Source: Rhodovulum sp. (GTDB taxonomy: Bacteria; Pseudomonadota; Alphaproteobacteria; Rhodobacterales; Rhodobacteraceae). Taken from it: a stretch of 64,000 nt of DNA. Positions 35,388-44,187 of this stretch are shown here, in pieces. Under the pieces are notes generated by a model. It ran no database searches. It was not told where the DNA came from and saw only the letters and a program-made list of their open reading frames with translations. Within the stretch, counting starts at the first letter, position 1. Each line of letters starts with the position of its first letter. The DNA lies in assembly GCA_020637615.1 (NCBI GenBank), contig JACKKC010000001.1, forward strand, positions 1-64,000. Reading direction: 5' to 3'. Both the position numbers and the translations under genes were made by a program.

Positions 35388-36370
35388 TGCGCGCCGCGCT
35401 CCTCGCCCTGGCGACCCTCGCCGCCACCCCCGCCGCTGCGTCGGTCGGTGACGCCCTTTCCCGCCAAATCCTGCCGGCCCTGGCGGACTTCTCCGCCGCG
35501 AGTGCGGACCTCGGCCGCGCGGCGCAGGAGGATTGCCGGGCCGAGAGCCTTCGTCCGGCCTTCCAGGCGGCCTTCGACGCCTGGATGCCGCTATCCGACC
35601 TGCACATCGGCCCCTCGGAGACCGGGGCGCTCTCGATCGCCTTCTGGCCCGACGACCGCGGCTTCACCGCGCGCACGCTCGCCGGACTGATCGCCGCCGA
35701 GGATCCGATCGCCGGAGATCCGGCCGGCTACGGCGAGGTCTCGATCGCCGCGCGCGGGCTCTTCGCCCTCGAGATGCTGCTCTATGACCCGGCCTTCGAT
35801 GGCTACGGTCCGGACGATTATTCCTGCAGGCTCGTGCAGGCGATCGCCGGCGATCTCGGCCTCCAGGCGGCGGCGCTGCAGGCCGCCTGGACCGAGGATT
35901 TCGCGCCGGTGCTCGCCAGCGCCGGCGAGGCGGGAAACGCGACCTATCTCACCGAGGACGAGGCGATCCGGGCGCTCTATACCCAGTTGCTGGCCGGTCT
36001 CGAATTCACCGCCGACACGCGGCTCGGCCGGCCGATGGGCAGCTTCGAGCGGCCGCGCCCGAAGCGCGCCGAAGCATGGCGCTCGGGGCGCAGCCTTCGC
36101 GATGTCGTGCTCGCGGTCGAGGCGGCCCAGGATCTCGCCCATGCGCTGGCCGAGGACGGCCTGCCGCAGACAGACGCCGCCGCGGACCATGTGCGGGCGG
36201 CAGCCGGGCGCATCGCCGACCCGGGGTTCCAGGACGTCGAGGACCCGCAGGCGCGGCTCCGGGTCGAGGTCCTGCAACAGGCCGTGCGCGGGATGCGCGA
36301 GGCGATCGAGACGGAGATCGGCCTCGCCCTGGGAATCGCGCCCGGATTCAACTCGCAGGACGGAGACTGA
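35387..36370 (+). CDS. Second imelysin-family protein
   Basis: A 327-residue exported protein (signal RAALLALATLAATPAAA) with an imelysin fold (AFDAWMPLSDLHIGPSE, EFTADTRLGRPMGSF). The motif equivalent to GxHxxE reads GLFALE, so the His is missing; it therefore differs from the imelysin at 31863. ATG overlaps the previous stop (TGATG). Likely partner of the di-haem protein in iron binding. Confidence 0.85.
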   Translation: MRAALLALATLAATPAAASVGDALSRQILPALADFSAASADLGRAAQEDCRAESLRPAFQAAFDAWMPLSDLHIGPSETGALSIAFWPDDRGFTARTLAGLIAAEDPIAGDPAGYGEVSIAARGLFALEMLLYDPAFDGYGPDDYSCRLVQAIAGDLGLQAAALQAAWTEDFAPVLASAGEAGNATYLTEDEAIRALYTQLLAGLEFTADTRLGRPMGSFERPRPKRAEAWRSGRSLRDVVLAVEAAQDLAHALAEDGLPQTDAAADHVRAAAGRIADPGFQDVEDPQARLRVEVLQQAVRGMREAIETEIGLALGIAPGFNSQDGD

Positions 36371-36373
36371 CCG

Positions 36374-37450
36374 ATGACGACGCGCCGCGGCTTTCTCGCC
36401 GGCCTCCTGGCGGCCGGGACCGCCCCCCAGCTCGGCTGGGCCTCCGTGGGAAACCCGGCCTATCTGGCCGCCGCGCAGGAGCCCGATGGCGGCTTCGCCC
36501 TCTTCGGGCTGCGCGGCGACGGCACCGAGACCTTTCGCGTGCCGCTCCCGGCGCGGGGCCATGCCGGCGCCGGCCATCCGCGGCGCGCCGAGGCGGTGGC
36601 CTTCGCGCGCCGCCCCGGCGCCTTCGCCCTCGTCGTCGACTGTTCGACGGGAGAGGTGCGCCGGCGCCTCTCGCCCCCCGAGGGGCGGCAGTTCAACGGC
36701 CACGGCGTCTTCGCCGAAGCCGGCGCGCGCCTCTTCACGGCCGAGCAGCGGAGCGACACCAGCGAGGGCGCGATCGGTATCTGGGACGTGGAGGCGGGAT
36801 ATCGCCGCTTGGGCGAGGTGCCGACCCAGGGCATCGGGCCGCACGACCTGCGCATGATGCCCGACGGGGCGACGCTGGTCGTGGCCAATGGCGGCATCGC
36901 CACCGATCCCACGGACCGCACCAAGCTCAACATCGACACCATGCGCCCGAACCTGGCCTATCTCGGCTTCGACGGAACGCTGCTGGAGAAGGTCGAGCTG
37001 GAGGCGGCGCTGTGGCGGAACTCGATCCGCCATCTCGCCATCCGGTCCGACGGCATGGTCGCCTTCGCCATGCAATGGGAGGGGGAGGAGGGCGCCGCAC
37101 CGCCGCTGCTCGGCCTGCACCGCCGCGGCGAGCCGGCGCGCCTCGCCCCGGCCCCGCTCGCCCATGAACTGGCGATGCAGGGCTATGCCGGCAGCATCGC
37201 CTTCAGCGGCGACGGGACGGAGGTCGCCGTCACCTCGCCGCGCGGCGGGCGGGTCCATCGCTTCTCCGACCGGGGCGACTTCCTTGGGCCGATCTCGCGC
37301 GCCGATGTCTGCGGGCTCGCGGCGCATCGCGACGGGTTGCTGGCCAGCGACGGCCTCGGCGGCCTGATCGCGATCGAGGCCGGCAGGCCGCGCCCGCTGG
37401 CGCGCTGTGACCGCGCCTGGGACAACCATATCGTCGGCCTGGGCGCCTGA
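36374..37450 (+). CDS. DUF1513 family protein, Tat-type signal
   Basis: A 358-residue predicted periplasmic protein with a twin-arginine start (MTTRRGFLAGLLAAGTAPQL) and a beta-propeller-like body (HGVFAEAGARLFTAEQ, GIGPHDLRMMPDGATLVVANGG, NSIRHLAIRSDGMVAFAMQW), the DUF1513 pattern. Three bases after the second imelysin stop. Function unknown; it consistently closes imelysin/di-haem operons, and a role in iron uptake is inferred. Confidence 0.87.
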   Translation: MTTRRGFLAGLLAAGTAPQLGWASVGNPAYLAAAQEPDGGFALFGLRGDGTETFRVPLPARGHAGAGHPRRAEAVAFARRPGAFALVVDCSTGEVRRRLSPPEGRQFNGHGVFAEAGARLFTAEQRSDTSEGAIGIWDVEAGYRRLGEVPTQGIGPHDLRMMPDGATLVVANGGIATDPTDRTKLNIDTMRPNLAYLGFDGTLLEKVELEAALWRNSIRHLAIRSDGMVAFAMQWEGEEGAAPPLLGLHRRGEPARLAPAPLAHELAMQGYAGSIAFSGDGTEVAVTSPRGGRVHRFSDRGDFLGPISRADVCGLAAHRDGLLASDGLGGLIAIEAGRPRPLARCDRAWDNHIVGLGA

Positions 37451-37454
37451 TGCC

Positions 37455-38047
37455 TCAGCCCTGACCTGCCGCCCGCGTCGGACGCGGCTGGAGCCAGACC
37501 GGCAGGAAGCTGTGGGGATTGCCGATCCCGTGCGTGCGCATGTCGCGGCCGCAGGCATGCCTGAAACCGCCCGTCGCGGATCGCCTCCATGGTCTCGGTC
37601 GCGCCGCCGACATGCTGCCCGCCGACGAAGACCTGCGGGATGGTGGTGGCGCGGGTCCGCTCCGCGAGCGCGCGGCGGAGGTCGCCGCCCCGGTCATTCT
37701 CCCGATAGCACGACCCTCGCCCCGAGCATCCGCATCAGCTTGCGCCGCTCGACCGAGAAGCTCTCGGACATGGTGACGACGAGCGGATGGCCGCGCGCGG
37801 CGCAGACCATGGCAAGGCCGATGCCGGTATTGCCGGAGGTCGCCTCGACGACGGTCTGGCCCGGCTTCAGGCTGCCGTCCCTGGTCGCGGCATCGATGAT
37901 GCCCAGGGCCAGCCGGTCCTTGACCGTGGAGAGCGGATTGAAGGATTCGAGCTTGACGTAGAGCTCGATCCCTTCCGGGGCCAGGCGGTTGATGCGCACG
38001 ACGGGCGTCTTGCCGATCGTGTCGATGATGGTGTCGTATCGTGACAT
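37455..38047 (-). pseudogene. Decayed cysteine synthase-glutaredoxin fusion gene
   Basis: Residues 1-115 (MSRYDTIIDTIGKTPVVRIN onward) are a normal cysteine synthase N-terminus with the PLP Lys (STVKDRLAL) and EATSGNTGIGLAM, ending at ARVVLSGE and a stop near 37694. A different frame then reads YRENDRGGDLRRALAERT and TIPQVFVGGQHVGGATE, the end of a glutaredoxin domain, and a third frame gives GNPHSFLPVWLQPR, the usual C-terminus of alphaproteobacterial CysK-Grx fusions. About 200 cysteine synthase residues plus the glutaredoxin CxxC half are deleted, with a second frameshift near 37560. An intact cysK is at 14346. Confidence 0.8.
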
Positions 38048-38060
38048 TGGCGGCCTTCCT

Positions 38061-39293
38061 TCAGGTCGGTCGGGTGCGGAGGGAGCGACGCTCGGCGTCG
38101 GCGTCGACGGTGGCCGCCGGTTGCCGGGAAACGAGGGCGGCGATGCCTGCCGCATTTCCGGGCACCGTGGAGCAGAGGGCGATGCCCGCGGCGGCGGCCG
38201 TCATCGCTGCCGCGATCAGCGGCAGGGCGGCATAGCCGAGGCCGGCCGACAGGGCTGCGGCGCCGATCGACGGGCCGATCGCGTTCCCGAGGTTGAAGCC
38301 CGACTGGACCAGGGTCGAGGCGAGGTTCGGCGCGCCCCGCGCCGCATCGACGACCCGGACCTGGAGCCCCGAGGCGGGAAAGTAGAAGACGAAGCCCCAG
38401 ACGACCATGGTCGCCGCGGCGATGACCGGTGACCGGAACGCCCAGGGCATCACCAGGAACGCCCCCGTCAGGGCGATGAAGCCGCCGGTGATCGCGGCGG
38501 CGAGGTTGCGGTCGGCCATTCTGCCGCCGACCTGCATCCCGACGACCCCGCCGATGCCGAAGAGCACCAGATAGACCGGCAGCGAGCCCGGCGCGATCGA
38601 GGCGGTCGCGGCGAGAAATGGTGCGACGAAGGTGAAGACGCAGAACGTGGCACCGCAGAGGAACACGGTCAGCGACAGCGCCATGAGAACCTGCGGCCGC
38701 GCGAGCTCGCCGAGTTCGCCCGCGATCCCGGAGGCGGTGCCGCGCCCGACCCGCGGCAGCCACAGGGCCATCGCCGCCATGGCGGCGCAGCCGACCAGCG
38801 CCACGGCCCAGAAGGTCAGGCGCCAGTCGGACATCTGTCCCAGCGCCGTGCCGGCCGGAATGCCGAGGATGTTGGCCGCCGCGATCCCGCTCCACATCAG
38901 GGCGACCGCCCGGGCCCTGCGATCGGCGGGCACGATGCCGGCGGCGACCACCGAGCCGATTCCGAAGAAGGCGCCGTGGCAGAAGGAGGTGACGATCCGT
39001 GCCGCCATCAGCGACGGGTAGTCCGGGGCGAGTGCGCAGAGCGCGTTGCCCGCGATGAAGATGGCCATCAGGCCGAGGAGCGTCGCCCTGCGCCCGAGCC
39101 CCTGGGTCAGCAGCGCCAGCACCGGCCCGCCGAGCGCAACCCCCATGGCGTAGCCGGTGATCAGCAGTCCGGTCCGCGGGACGCTCGCGCCGAGATCCGC
39201 GGCGATCTCGGGAAGCAGGCCCTGGACGGCGAACTCCGTCGTTCCGATCGCGAAGGTCGCGAGCGTCAGGGCGGGGATCGCGAGCCGGGTCAT
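38061..39293 (-). CDS. MFS efflux transporter (AraJ/NepI-like)
   Basis: A 410-residue, twelve-helix major facilitator protein. The start MTRLAIPALTLATFAIGTTE and the segment GLLPEIAADLGASV are typical of the drug/sugar-efflux H+ antiporter group; loop 2-3 reads LTQGLGRRATLLGL. The ATG at 39293 overlaps the stop of the upstream EamA gene by four bases (ATGA). Substrate unknown. Confidence 0.87.
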   Translation of the reverse strand: MTRLAIPALTLATFAIGTTEFAVQGLLPEIAADLGASVPRTGLLITGYAMGVALGGPVLALLTQGLGRRATLLGLMAIFIAGNALCALAPDYPSLMAARIVTSFCHGAFFGIGSVVAAGIVPADRRARAVALMWSGIAAANILGIPAGTALGQMSDWRLTFWAVALVGCAAMAAMALWLPRVGRGTASGIAGELGELARPQVLMALSLTVFLCGATFCVFTFVAPFLAATASIAPGSLPVYLVLFGIGGVVGMQVGGRMADRNLAAAITGGFIALTGAFLVMPWAFRSPVIAAATMVVWGFVFYFPASGLQVRVVDAARGAPNLASTLVQSGFNLGNAIGPSIGAAALSAGLGYAALPLIAAAMTAAAAGIALCSTVPGNAAGIAALVSRQPAATVDADAERRSLRTRPT

Positions 39294-40288
39294 GAAAGGC
39301 GCTCCGTCTCGAAGGCGCCGGGCTCGCGGATCGGCATGGTCACGGCGCGGCGGTGGACGAGGGCGCGGAGGAGCCTGCCGTCGATGGTCAGGAGCCCCGC
39401 GAGGATCAGCGCCATGCCGCCCAGCTGATGGAGGCCGAGCGCCTCGCCGAAGGCGAGCACGCCGAGGAACGTCGCCGAAATCGGTGCGACGAAGGTCACG
39501 AGCGAGAGGTTCGTGGCCCCGACCGCCGGAAGGATCGAATACATCGCGATGAAGGTCGCGGAGGTGAGCCCGATCCCGATGGTGACGAGTGCCGCGGCCG
39601 CCTGGAGGTCCGGCATCGCCGGGAGCCCCTCCACCGAAAGGGCGACCGGGGCGATGGCGAGCGCGCCCCCGGTCATCGCCCAGGCGATGAGGACCACCGG
39701 GTCGAGCCCGGCGAACCGGCGGACGAAGTTCAGCGCGATCCCGTAGCAGAAGGGTGCCGCAAGCGCGACCAGCACGAAGCGCGGATCGGATCCGCCGGCT
39801 TCGGCGCCGCGCATCGTCAGGAGGGCGATCCCGGCGACGCCGAGTGCGCAACCCCAGAGCTTGCCCGCCGTCGCGCGCTCGCCGCCGGGCCAGAAATGCG
39901 CGACGAGGACCGTGGCGACCGGCGTGAGCGCATTGGCGATGCCGGCGGTCGACGAGGTGACGTGCTGCTGCGCCAATGGCAGGATGGCGAAGGGTGCCGC
40001 GAACTGGAAGACGCCGAGGATCGCGATCCCGGCGAAGCCCACCCCGGTGAGTGTCCTGCGGCGCCCGGTCGCGAGCACGAAGGCCCAGCATCCCGCGGCG
40101 CCGATCGCGACGCGCAGGGTCGAGACGGTCAGCGGCCCGTAGCTGTGCAGCAGGACGGCGTTGAAGGCGAAGGAGGCGCCGAAGGCCGTCCCGATCGACA
40201 GGAGGACGAGCCAGTATCGCAGGGCCATGGCACTGTTCCGCGCGGCCGTTGCGGGCGCAGCAGGGCCCGTGGGGATCCGGTCAGGCAT
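39290..40288 (-). CDS. EamA/DMT-family transporter
   Basis: A 332-residue membrane protein with ten predicted helices in two EamA repeats (LSIGTAFGASFAFNAVLL; second repeat ending AFGEALGLHQLGGMALILAG). The ATG at 40288 has GGAG nearby and overlaps the FAD monooxygenase gene by eight bases. Probably cotranscribed with the MFS gene; a metabolite or drug exporter. Confidence 0.85.
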   Translation of the reverse strand: MPDRIPTGPAAPATAARNSAMALRYWLVLLSIGTAFGASFAFNAVLLHSYGPLTVSTLRVAIGAAGCWAFVLATGRRRTLTGVGFAGIAILGVFQFAAPFAILPLAQQHVTSSTAGIANALTPVATVLVAHFWPGGERATAGKLWGCALGVAGIALLTMRGAEAGGSDPRFVLVALAAPFCYGIALNFVRRFAGLDPVVLIAWAMTGGALAIAPVALSVEGLPAMPDLQAAAALVTIGIGLTSATFIAMYSILPAVGATNLSLVTFVAPISATFLGVLAFGEALGLHQLGGMALILAGLLTIDGRLLRALVHRRAVTMPIREPGAFETERLS

Positions 40289-41498
40289 CGCAAGGCTCCA
40301 TCGTTTGCCGGGGATCGGCGTGATCGTTTGCCGTGGCGGCGCGGCGCGGCTCCGGTTGCCGGGATGCCGCCGCACTGCCGGCGTCGACGGCGGCGCTCTC
40401 GGATTTCATGCAGGCGCTGAGGGTCTCGTGGAGCGCCTTGAGGGCGTCGAAACCCCAGTCGAAGCTGGCGATCCTCTGCGTGACCGCGAAGAGCGGCACC
40501 GATTGCGCGTGCCGCGCGCGGCCGTAGGCATCGGGCCTCCCGTCCCGGGTCACGGCGCGCGACAGGGCATGCGCATCCATCAGCGCGTCGGTGATGCCGT
40601 GGGCGGTGGCGGGATCCTTGAAGAAGGCGGCATCGCCCGCCAGCGCCCAGCCCCGGCCGGTCCGTGCGCGCAGATGCCCCGGGGCGCCGGGGAACCGGCG
40701 CAGCCGCTCGGCGGGAGCGGCCTGGACGCTCTCGGCGATGCCGGGATCGAAGCCCGCGAGGATCGCGGCCATGCCGCGCCGCGTATCGGCGGCGAAATGG
40801 CGTCCATAGGCCGCGGATGGGCAGGTGGCGAAGACGCAATGCAGGCCGTCGTTGGTCGGGAGGGCGCCGGCCGAGACTCCGTCGCCGAAATACAGGCGAT
40901 AGCCCCGGTTCTCGATGCCGGGGAAATAGCCGTAGACCGTGGCGGCGCGGTGGGGCGATGTGGCGAGTAGCTCCGCGCCGACGGCCGCCGCGATCCGCGA
41001 GGCACGGCCGTCGGCGCCGATCACGAGGCCGGCGCGGATCTCGCGGTTCCTGCCATCCGGTCGGGCCAGGGAGATGCCGGCGACGCGGCCGTCGGCACCG
41101 CGGAGACAGCCTTCGACGTCGCTCCCGAGGGCGAGCTCGGCCCCGGCCGCGACCGCGGCATCGAGGATGATGCGGTCGAGCAGCCAGCGGCGCGGCGCGA
41201 TCAGCCCCTCGGCCAGAGGCCCTGGCCGGACCGGGACCGTGACCCGCTCGGCCCCGTAGTGGAACTGCGCCTGGCGGACCAGGGGCGTGCCCGCACCCAT
41301 CAGGCGCTCGAGCAGGCCCCAGCGGGCGAGGAGCTCGACGCCGGGGCGCATCAGGGCATGGGTCGAGAGCGTGTCCCCGATCTCGGGCGCCCGGTCCAGG
41401 ATCAGGACCCTGGCGCCCTCGGCGGCGAGCGCCAGCCCGGTCGCCGCGCCGGCGACCCGGGCGCCGACGATCACCGCGTCATAGGCTCTGCGTGTCAT
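40281..41498 (-). CDS. FAD-dependent monooxygenase / geranylgeranyl-reductase-like flavoprotein
   Basis: A 405-residue class A flavoprotein. FAD Rossmann motif VIVGARVAGAATGLALA (9-25), the DG motif VIGADGRAS and the GD motif GDAAFFKDPATAHGITDA are all present. The end (from about 375) is Ala/Pro-rich and low in complexity. Fifteen bases downstream of the module B flavoprotein gene on the same strand and overlapping the EamA gene, so the whole minus-strand set may be one operon. Substrate unknown. Confidence 0.85.
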   Translation of the reverse strand: MTRRAYDAVIVGARVAGAATGLALAAEGARVLILDRAPEIGDTLSTHALMRPGVELLARWGLLERLMGAGTPLVRQAQFHYGAERVTVPVRPGPLAEGLIAPRRWLLDRIILDAAVAAGAELALGSDVEGCLRGADGRVAGISLARPDGRNREIRAGLVIGADGRASRIAAAVGAELLATSPHRAATVYGYFPGIENRGYRLYFGDGVSAGALPTNDGLHCVFATCPSAAYGRHFAADTRRGMAAILAGFDPGIAESVQAAPAERLRRFPGAPGHLRARTGRGWALAGDAAFFKDPATAHGITDALMDAHALSRAVTRDGRPDAYGRARHAQSVPLFAVTQRIASFDWGFDALKALHETLSACMKSESAAVDAGSAAASRQPEPRRAATANDHADPRQTMEPCDA

Positions 41499-41513
41499 CG
41501 CACCGCTCCCGCC

Positions 41514-42749
41514 TCAGGCCGCCGCCCGGCCGCCGAGGCGGCCGGTCAGGTGGCGTGCCAGAACGCGCGCGTCGCGGGGCGCACCCGCGATATGGGTCGA
41601 GCGCGCGCTGCGCAGATGGCGAAGGCCCAGCACGTAGATCCCCTCGCCGACGACGCCCCCCGCGTGGCGGATGCGTCCCTTGCCGTCGAAGACCGGGAGC
41701 GTCACCCAGCGATGGTCGGGCCTGTATCCGGTCGCCCAGACCACCGTGCCGATGCCGCCCGCACCGAGCCGCAGCATCAGGCGCGGCGCCTCGGGAATTC
41801 TCGTCGCCGGCAGGCGGTAGGCCGGCGGCGCATCGATGCCGGCTCCGTCCGCATGGGCGTCGATCCGGTCGAGCAGCCGGGCAAGCTTGAGGTCGGCGCT
41901 GGCGCAGGCATTGGCCAGCGACCCCGAGAACCAGGCCTTTCCCTCGGTCAGGCCCGCCAGTCTCCCGACGATCTCGATGCCGAGATCCTGGAGGCTGTTG
42001 AGGTCGATATCCGCATGGGAGGCATCGCCCAGGAGCGGCAGGGAGGGCGCGCGCCGCAGCCGGTCGAGTTCGTCCTCCCCGGAAGGGGGCAGGTCGAGCA
42101 CCCCCAGGCGGTCCATCCACCACAGGATGTCGGCGCCGCGGTAGCGCCGCGGCAGGCGCAGGTGATTGCCCACGGCGAGCGTGACCCGCCGGCCGGCCAG
42201 CGCGAGCTCGCGGGCGATCTGGAGCCCGCTCGCCCCGGCGCCGACGACCAGCACCCCGGCTTCGGGCACATCCGCGGGCCGCTTGTAGCTCTGGGGTGTC
42301 AGCTGCAGCACGCCCGGCGGCAGGTCGCCGGCGAGGCCGGGAATCCGCGGGAGCGCGCATTCGCCGCTGGCGATCACCACGCTGTCGCAGGCGATGGCGC
42401 CCTGATCGGTCTGGACCCGGTAGCCGCCCCCGAGCGGATCGAGGGCGAGGACGCGCGTCTCCTGCAGCACCGGCGCGCCGTCGAGCGCCGCCGCGCGCGC
42501 CAGGCGATCGGCGAATTCCCCGCAGGCCATGAAACCGTCCGGATCCGGCCCGCGATAGGGCCGGCCCGCCAGCCCGTTCATCCAGTTCGGCGTGAGCAGC
42601 CGCAGGCTGTCCCAGCGCTCGCTGCGCCAGCTGTTGGCGATCCGGCCGCGTTCGAGCACCAGGTGATCGACCGAGCGCCGGCGCAGCGCGTGGCTCATGG
42701 CGAGGCCGCACTGGCCTGCCCCGACGACGATGGTGGTGACGCGTTTCAT
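41514..42749 (-). CDS. CzcO-like FAD/NAD(P)-binding oxidoreductase (module B)
   Basis: A 411-residue flavoprotein, same length as the module A protein at 23870. FAD motif VVGAGQCGLAMSHALRRR, family segment RSERWDSLRLLTPNW, second Rossmann VLVVGAGASGLQIA and ATG motif VVWATGYRPDHRWV are intact. Downstream of the DUF1127 and OsmC genes on the same strand. Parallel context with module A (OsmC plus winged-helix regulator) supports a shared but unknown pathway. Confidence 0.88.
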   Translation of the reverse strand: MKRVTTIVVGAGQCGLAMSHALRRRSVDHLVLERGRIANSWRSERWDSLRLLTPNWMNGLAGRPYRGPDPDGFMACGEFADRLARAAALDGAPVLQETRVLALDPLGGGYRVQTDQGAIACDSVVIASGECALPRIPGLAGDLPPGVLQLTPQSYKRPADVPEAGVLVVGAGASGLQIARELALAGRRVTLAVGNHLRLPRRYRGADILWWMDRLGVLDLPPSGEDELDRLRRAPSLPLLGDASHADIDLNSLQDLGIEIVGRLAGLTEGKAWFSGSLANACASADLKLARLLDRIDAHADGAGIDAPPAYRLPATRIPEAPRLMLRLGAGGIGTVVWATGYRPDHRWVTLPVFDGKGRIRHAGGVVGEGIYVLGLRHLRSARSTHIAGAPRDARVLARHLTGRLGGRAAA

Positions 42750-42848
42750 GGATCGGCTCCCGCCGCGGCGCTCGGGGCGCCGCGGCTGCTAAGGGACGGG
42801 CTTCCGGATGGGGTGGGCGGCGCGGACGGGCCGCGCCGCCGGAGGGCG

Positions 42849-43058
42849 CTAGGCGCGGCGATGGAACGTCTGCGCCAGGTGATGGACCTCGTCGCGGGTC
42901 ACGCCGATGTCGCGCAGCATCTGCTCGCTCATCTGCGACAGCCGCGCCATGTCGCGGCGCGCTTCGCGCCGGGAGTGCAGGGTCGCCAGGAAGCCTCCCA
43001 GGCGATCCTTCAGGGTGCGGCCCGAACCGGTCCGCGTGATGGTCAGGTCGGCATACAT
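42849..43058 (-). CDS. DUF1127 small protein
   Basis: A 69-residue protein with the C-terminal DUF1127 signature (RLSQMSEQMLRDIGVTRDEV), an arginine-rich helical domain widespread in alphaproteobacteria and linked in some species to RNA turnover, phosphate and stress. Here it lies between the OsmC and flavoprotein genes of module B, which module A lacks. Ribosome site AAAGGA precedes the ATG. Confidence 0.85.
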   Translation of the reverse strand: MYADLTITRTGSGRTLKDRLGGFLATLHSRREARRDMARLSQMSEQMLRDIGVTRDEVHHLAQTFHRRA

Positions 43059-43095
43059 GGCATTCTGTCCTTTGCTGTCGGGGGGAGGGGCGCCG

Positions 43096-43662
43096 TCAGG
43101 CGAGCGCCACCTTCACGTTGCCGGGGTTGGTGACGATGTCGAAGACCGCCGAACGCTTCTGGGACTGGGCGATCACCGCCGCGATCTCGTCCTTGCTCGC
43201 ATCGGCCTCGACCTCGAAGGTCACGCGGATCGCGCTGAAGCCGTTGCGGACGTCGGCGTCGATCCCGAGGATGCCGTGGAGGTTCATGTCGCCCTCCACC
43301 TGCGCCTTGACCGAGTGCAGCTGGATGCCTCGGTGCTGCGCGACGGCGGCCACGCCGCCGGTCAGGCAGCTCGCCAGCGCCGAGAGCACGATCTCGACCG
43401 GCGTCGCGGCATTGTCGGGCGCGGCGAAGACGCCCGGATGGTCCGCCTCGACGCTGTAGGGCGTCTTGTGCGACTGCTCGGCGCCGGCGCCGAAGAAGCC
43501 CTCGACGGTCGATTTGCTGTGGACGCCGCCGAGCCACTCGCAGCTGGCGCGCCAGGTGAACTGCGCCGCGGGCGGCATGTCGGTCAGCGCCTTCTTGATT
43601 TCGTAGAGGGCCTCGACGTCCACGCCGTTGTCGGCGGTCTTCACTTCGGTCTGGATGTTCAT
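43096..43662 (-). CDS. OsmC-family protein (module B)
   Basis: A 188-residue OsmC-fold protein, paralogue of the one at 23269. Cysteines C41 (ASCEW) and C99 (LSALASCLTGG) are kept, along with VAAVAQHRGIQLHS and NGFSAIRVTFEVEAD. The ATG at 43662 follows AAGGAAAAG; earlier in-frame ATGs give a leader with no homology. First gene of the leftward module B operon, divergent from two regulators. Confidence 0.88.
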   Translation of the reverse strand: MNIQTEVKTADNGVDVEALYEIKKALTDMPPAAQFTWRASCEWLGGVHSKSTVEGFFGAGAEQSHKTPYSVEADHPGVFAAPDNAATPVEIVLSALASCLTGGVAAVAQHRGIQLHSVKAQVEGDMNLHGILGIDADVRNGFSAIRVTFEVEADASKDEIAAVIAQSQKRSAVFDIVTNPGNVKVALA

Positions 43663-43833
43663 CTCGCTCTTTTCCTTGTCTGATCGGTCGGTTGGGCGGA
43701 TCCTCCGCCCATCGCCCCGCGTTGAACCTTGATCCGTGAAGGCAGGATAACCCTGCGCCAGGGCACGAACTTGCCGGTGCCCTTGGAATTTCATTGGGAA
43801 TCCATGGGGAATTTCTGGCGGAACCTGCGGCGA

Positions 43834-44187
43834 TGCGCGGGACTTGTGTGAAAGCGGTCAGGACTGGGGTAGTATTGCGTTGTGAGATTTGTCTTCGACT
43901 CCTTCGTCATCGATTCCGCGGCGCGCGAGCTGGTCGCCTCCGGCACGCCTGTGCGGATCGAGCCGAAGGTGCTCGACCTCATCCTTCACCTGATCGGCGC
44001 GCGGGACCGCGTGGTCTCGAAGGACGAGCTGGTCGAGGCGGTCTGGCAGGGCCGGATCATCTCCGACGCGGCCATCTCGAGCGCCATCAGCGCGGCGCGG
44101 CGGGCGCTCGGCGACGACGGCCAGGAACAGCGCTACATCAGGACCGCGCACGGACGCGGCTTCCGCTTCGTGGGCGCGCTCGTGGAA
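43834..44187 (+). repeat. Direct repeat copy 1 (promoter plus winged-helix segment)
   Basis: About 350 bases repeated at 45828-46181 with a constant offset of 1994. From the GTG start to about codon 102 I count roughly 14 mismatches in 306 bases, and 43922-44054 (133 bases) is identical to 45916-46048 including wobble positions. Upstream similarity covers GTGTGAAAGC, GGACTG and the -10 box. Points to recent duplication or gene conversion. Confidence 0.85.
43847..43875 (+). promoter_or_regulatory. Predicted leaderless promoter of the double-HTH regulator
   Basis: TGTGAA (43847-43852), a 17-base spacer and TAGTAT (43870-43875), which ends six bases before the GTG start. Transcription would begin at or next to the start codon, and there is no Shine-Dalgarno sequence. 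The same layout occurs at the paralogue (45841-45869). Confidence 0.55.

Noticed and set aside
37694..38155. Intact short cysteine synthase of 153 residues
   Set aside because: It lacks two thirds of the fold and is followed out of frame by the remains of the glutaredoxin domain, so it is treated as a pseudogene.
42849..43058. DUF1127 gene as a shadow or remnant
   Set aside because: Rejected as a shadow: it has a complete C-terminal DUF1127 signature, a ribosome site and normal size, so it was kept as a real gene.
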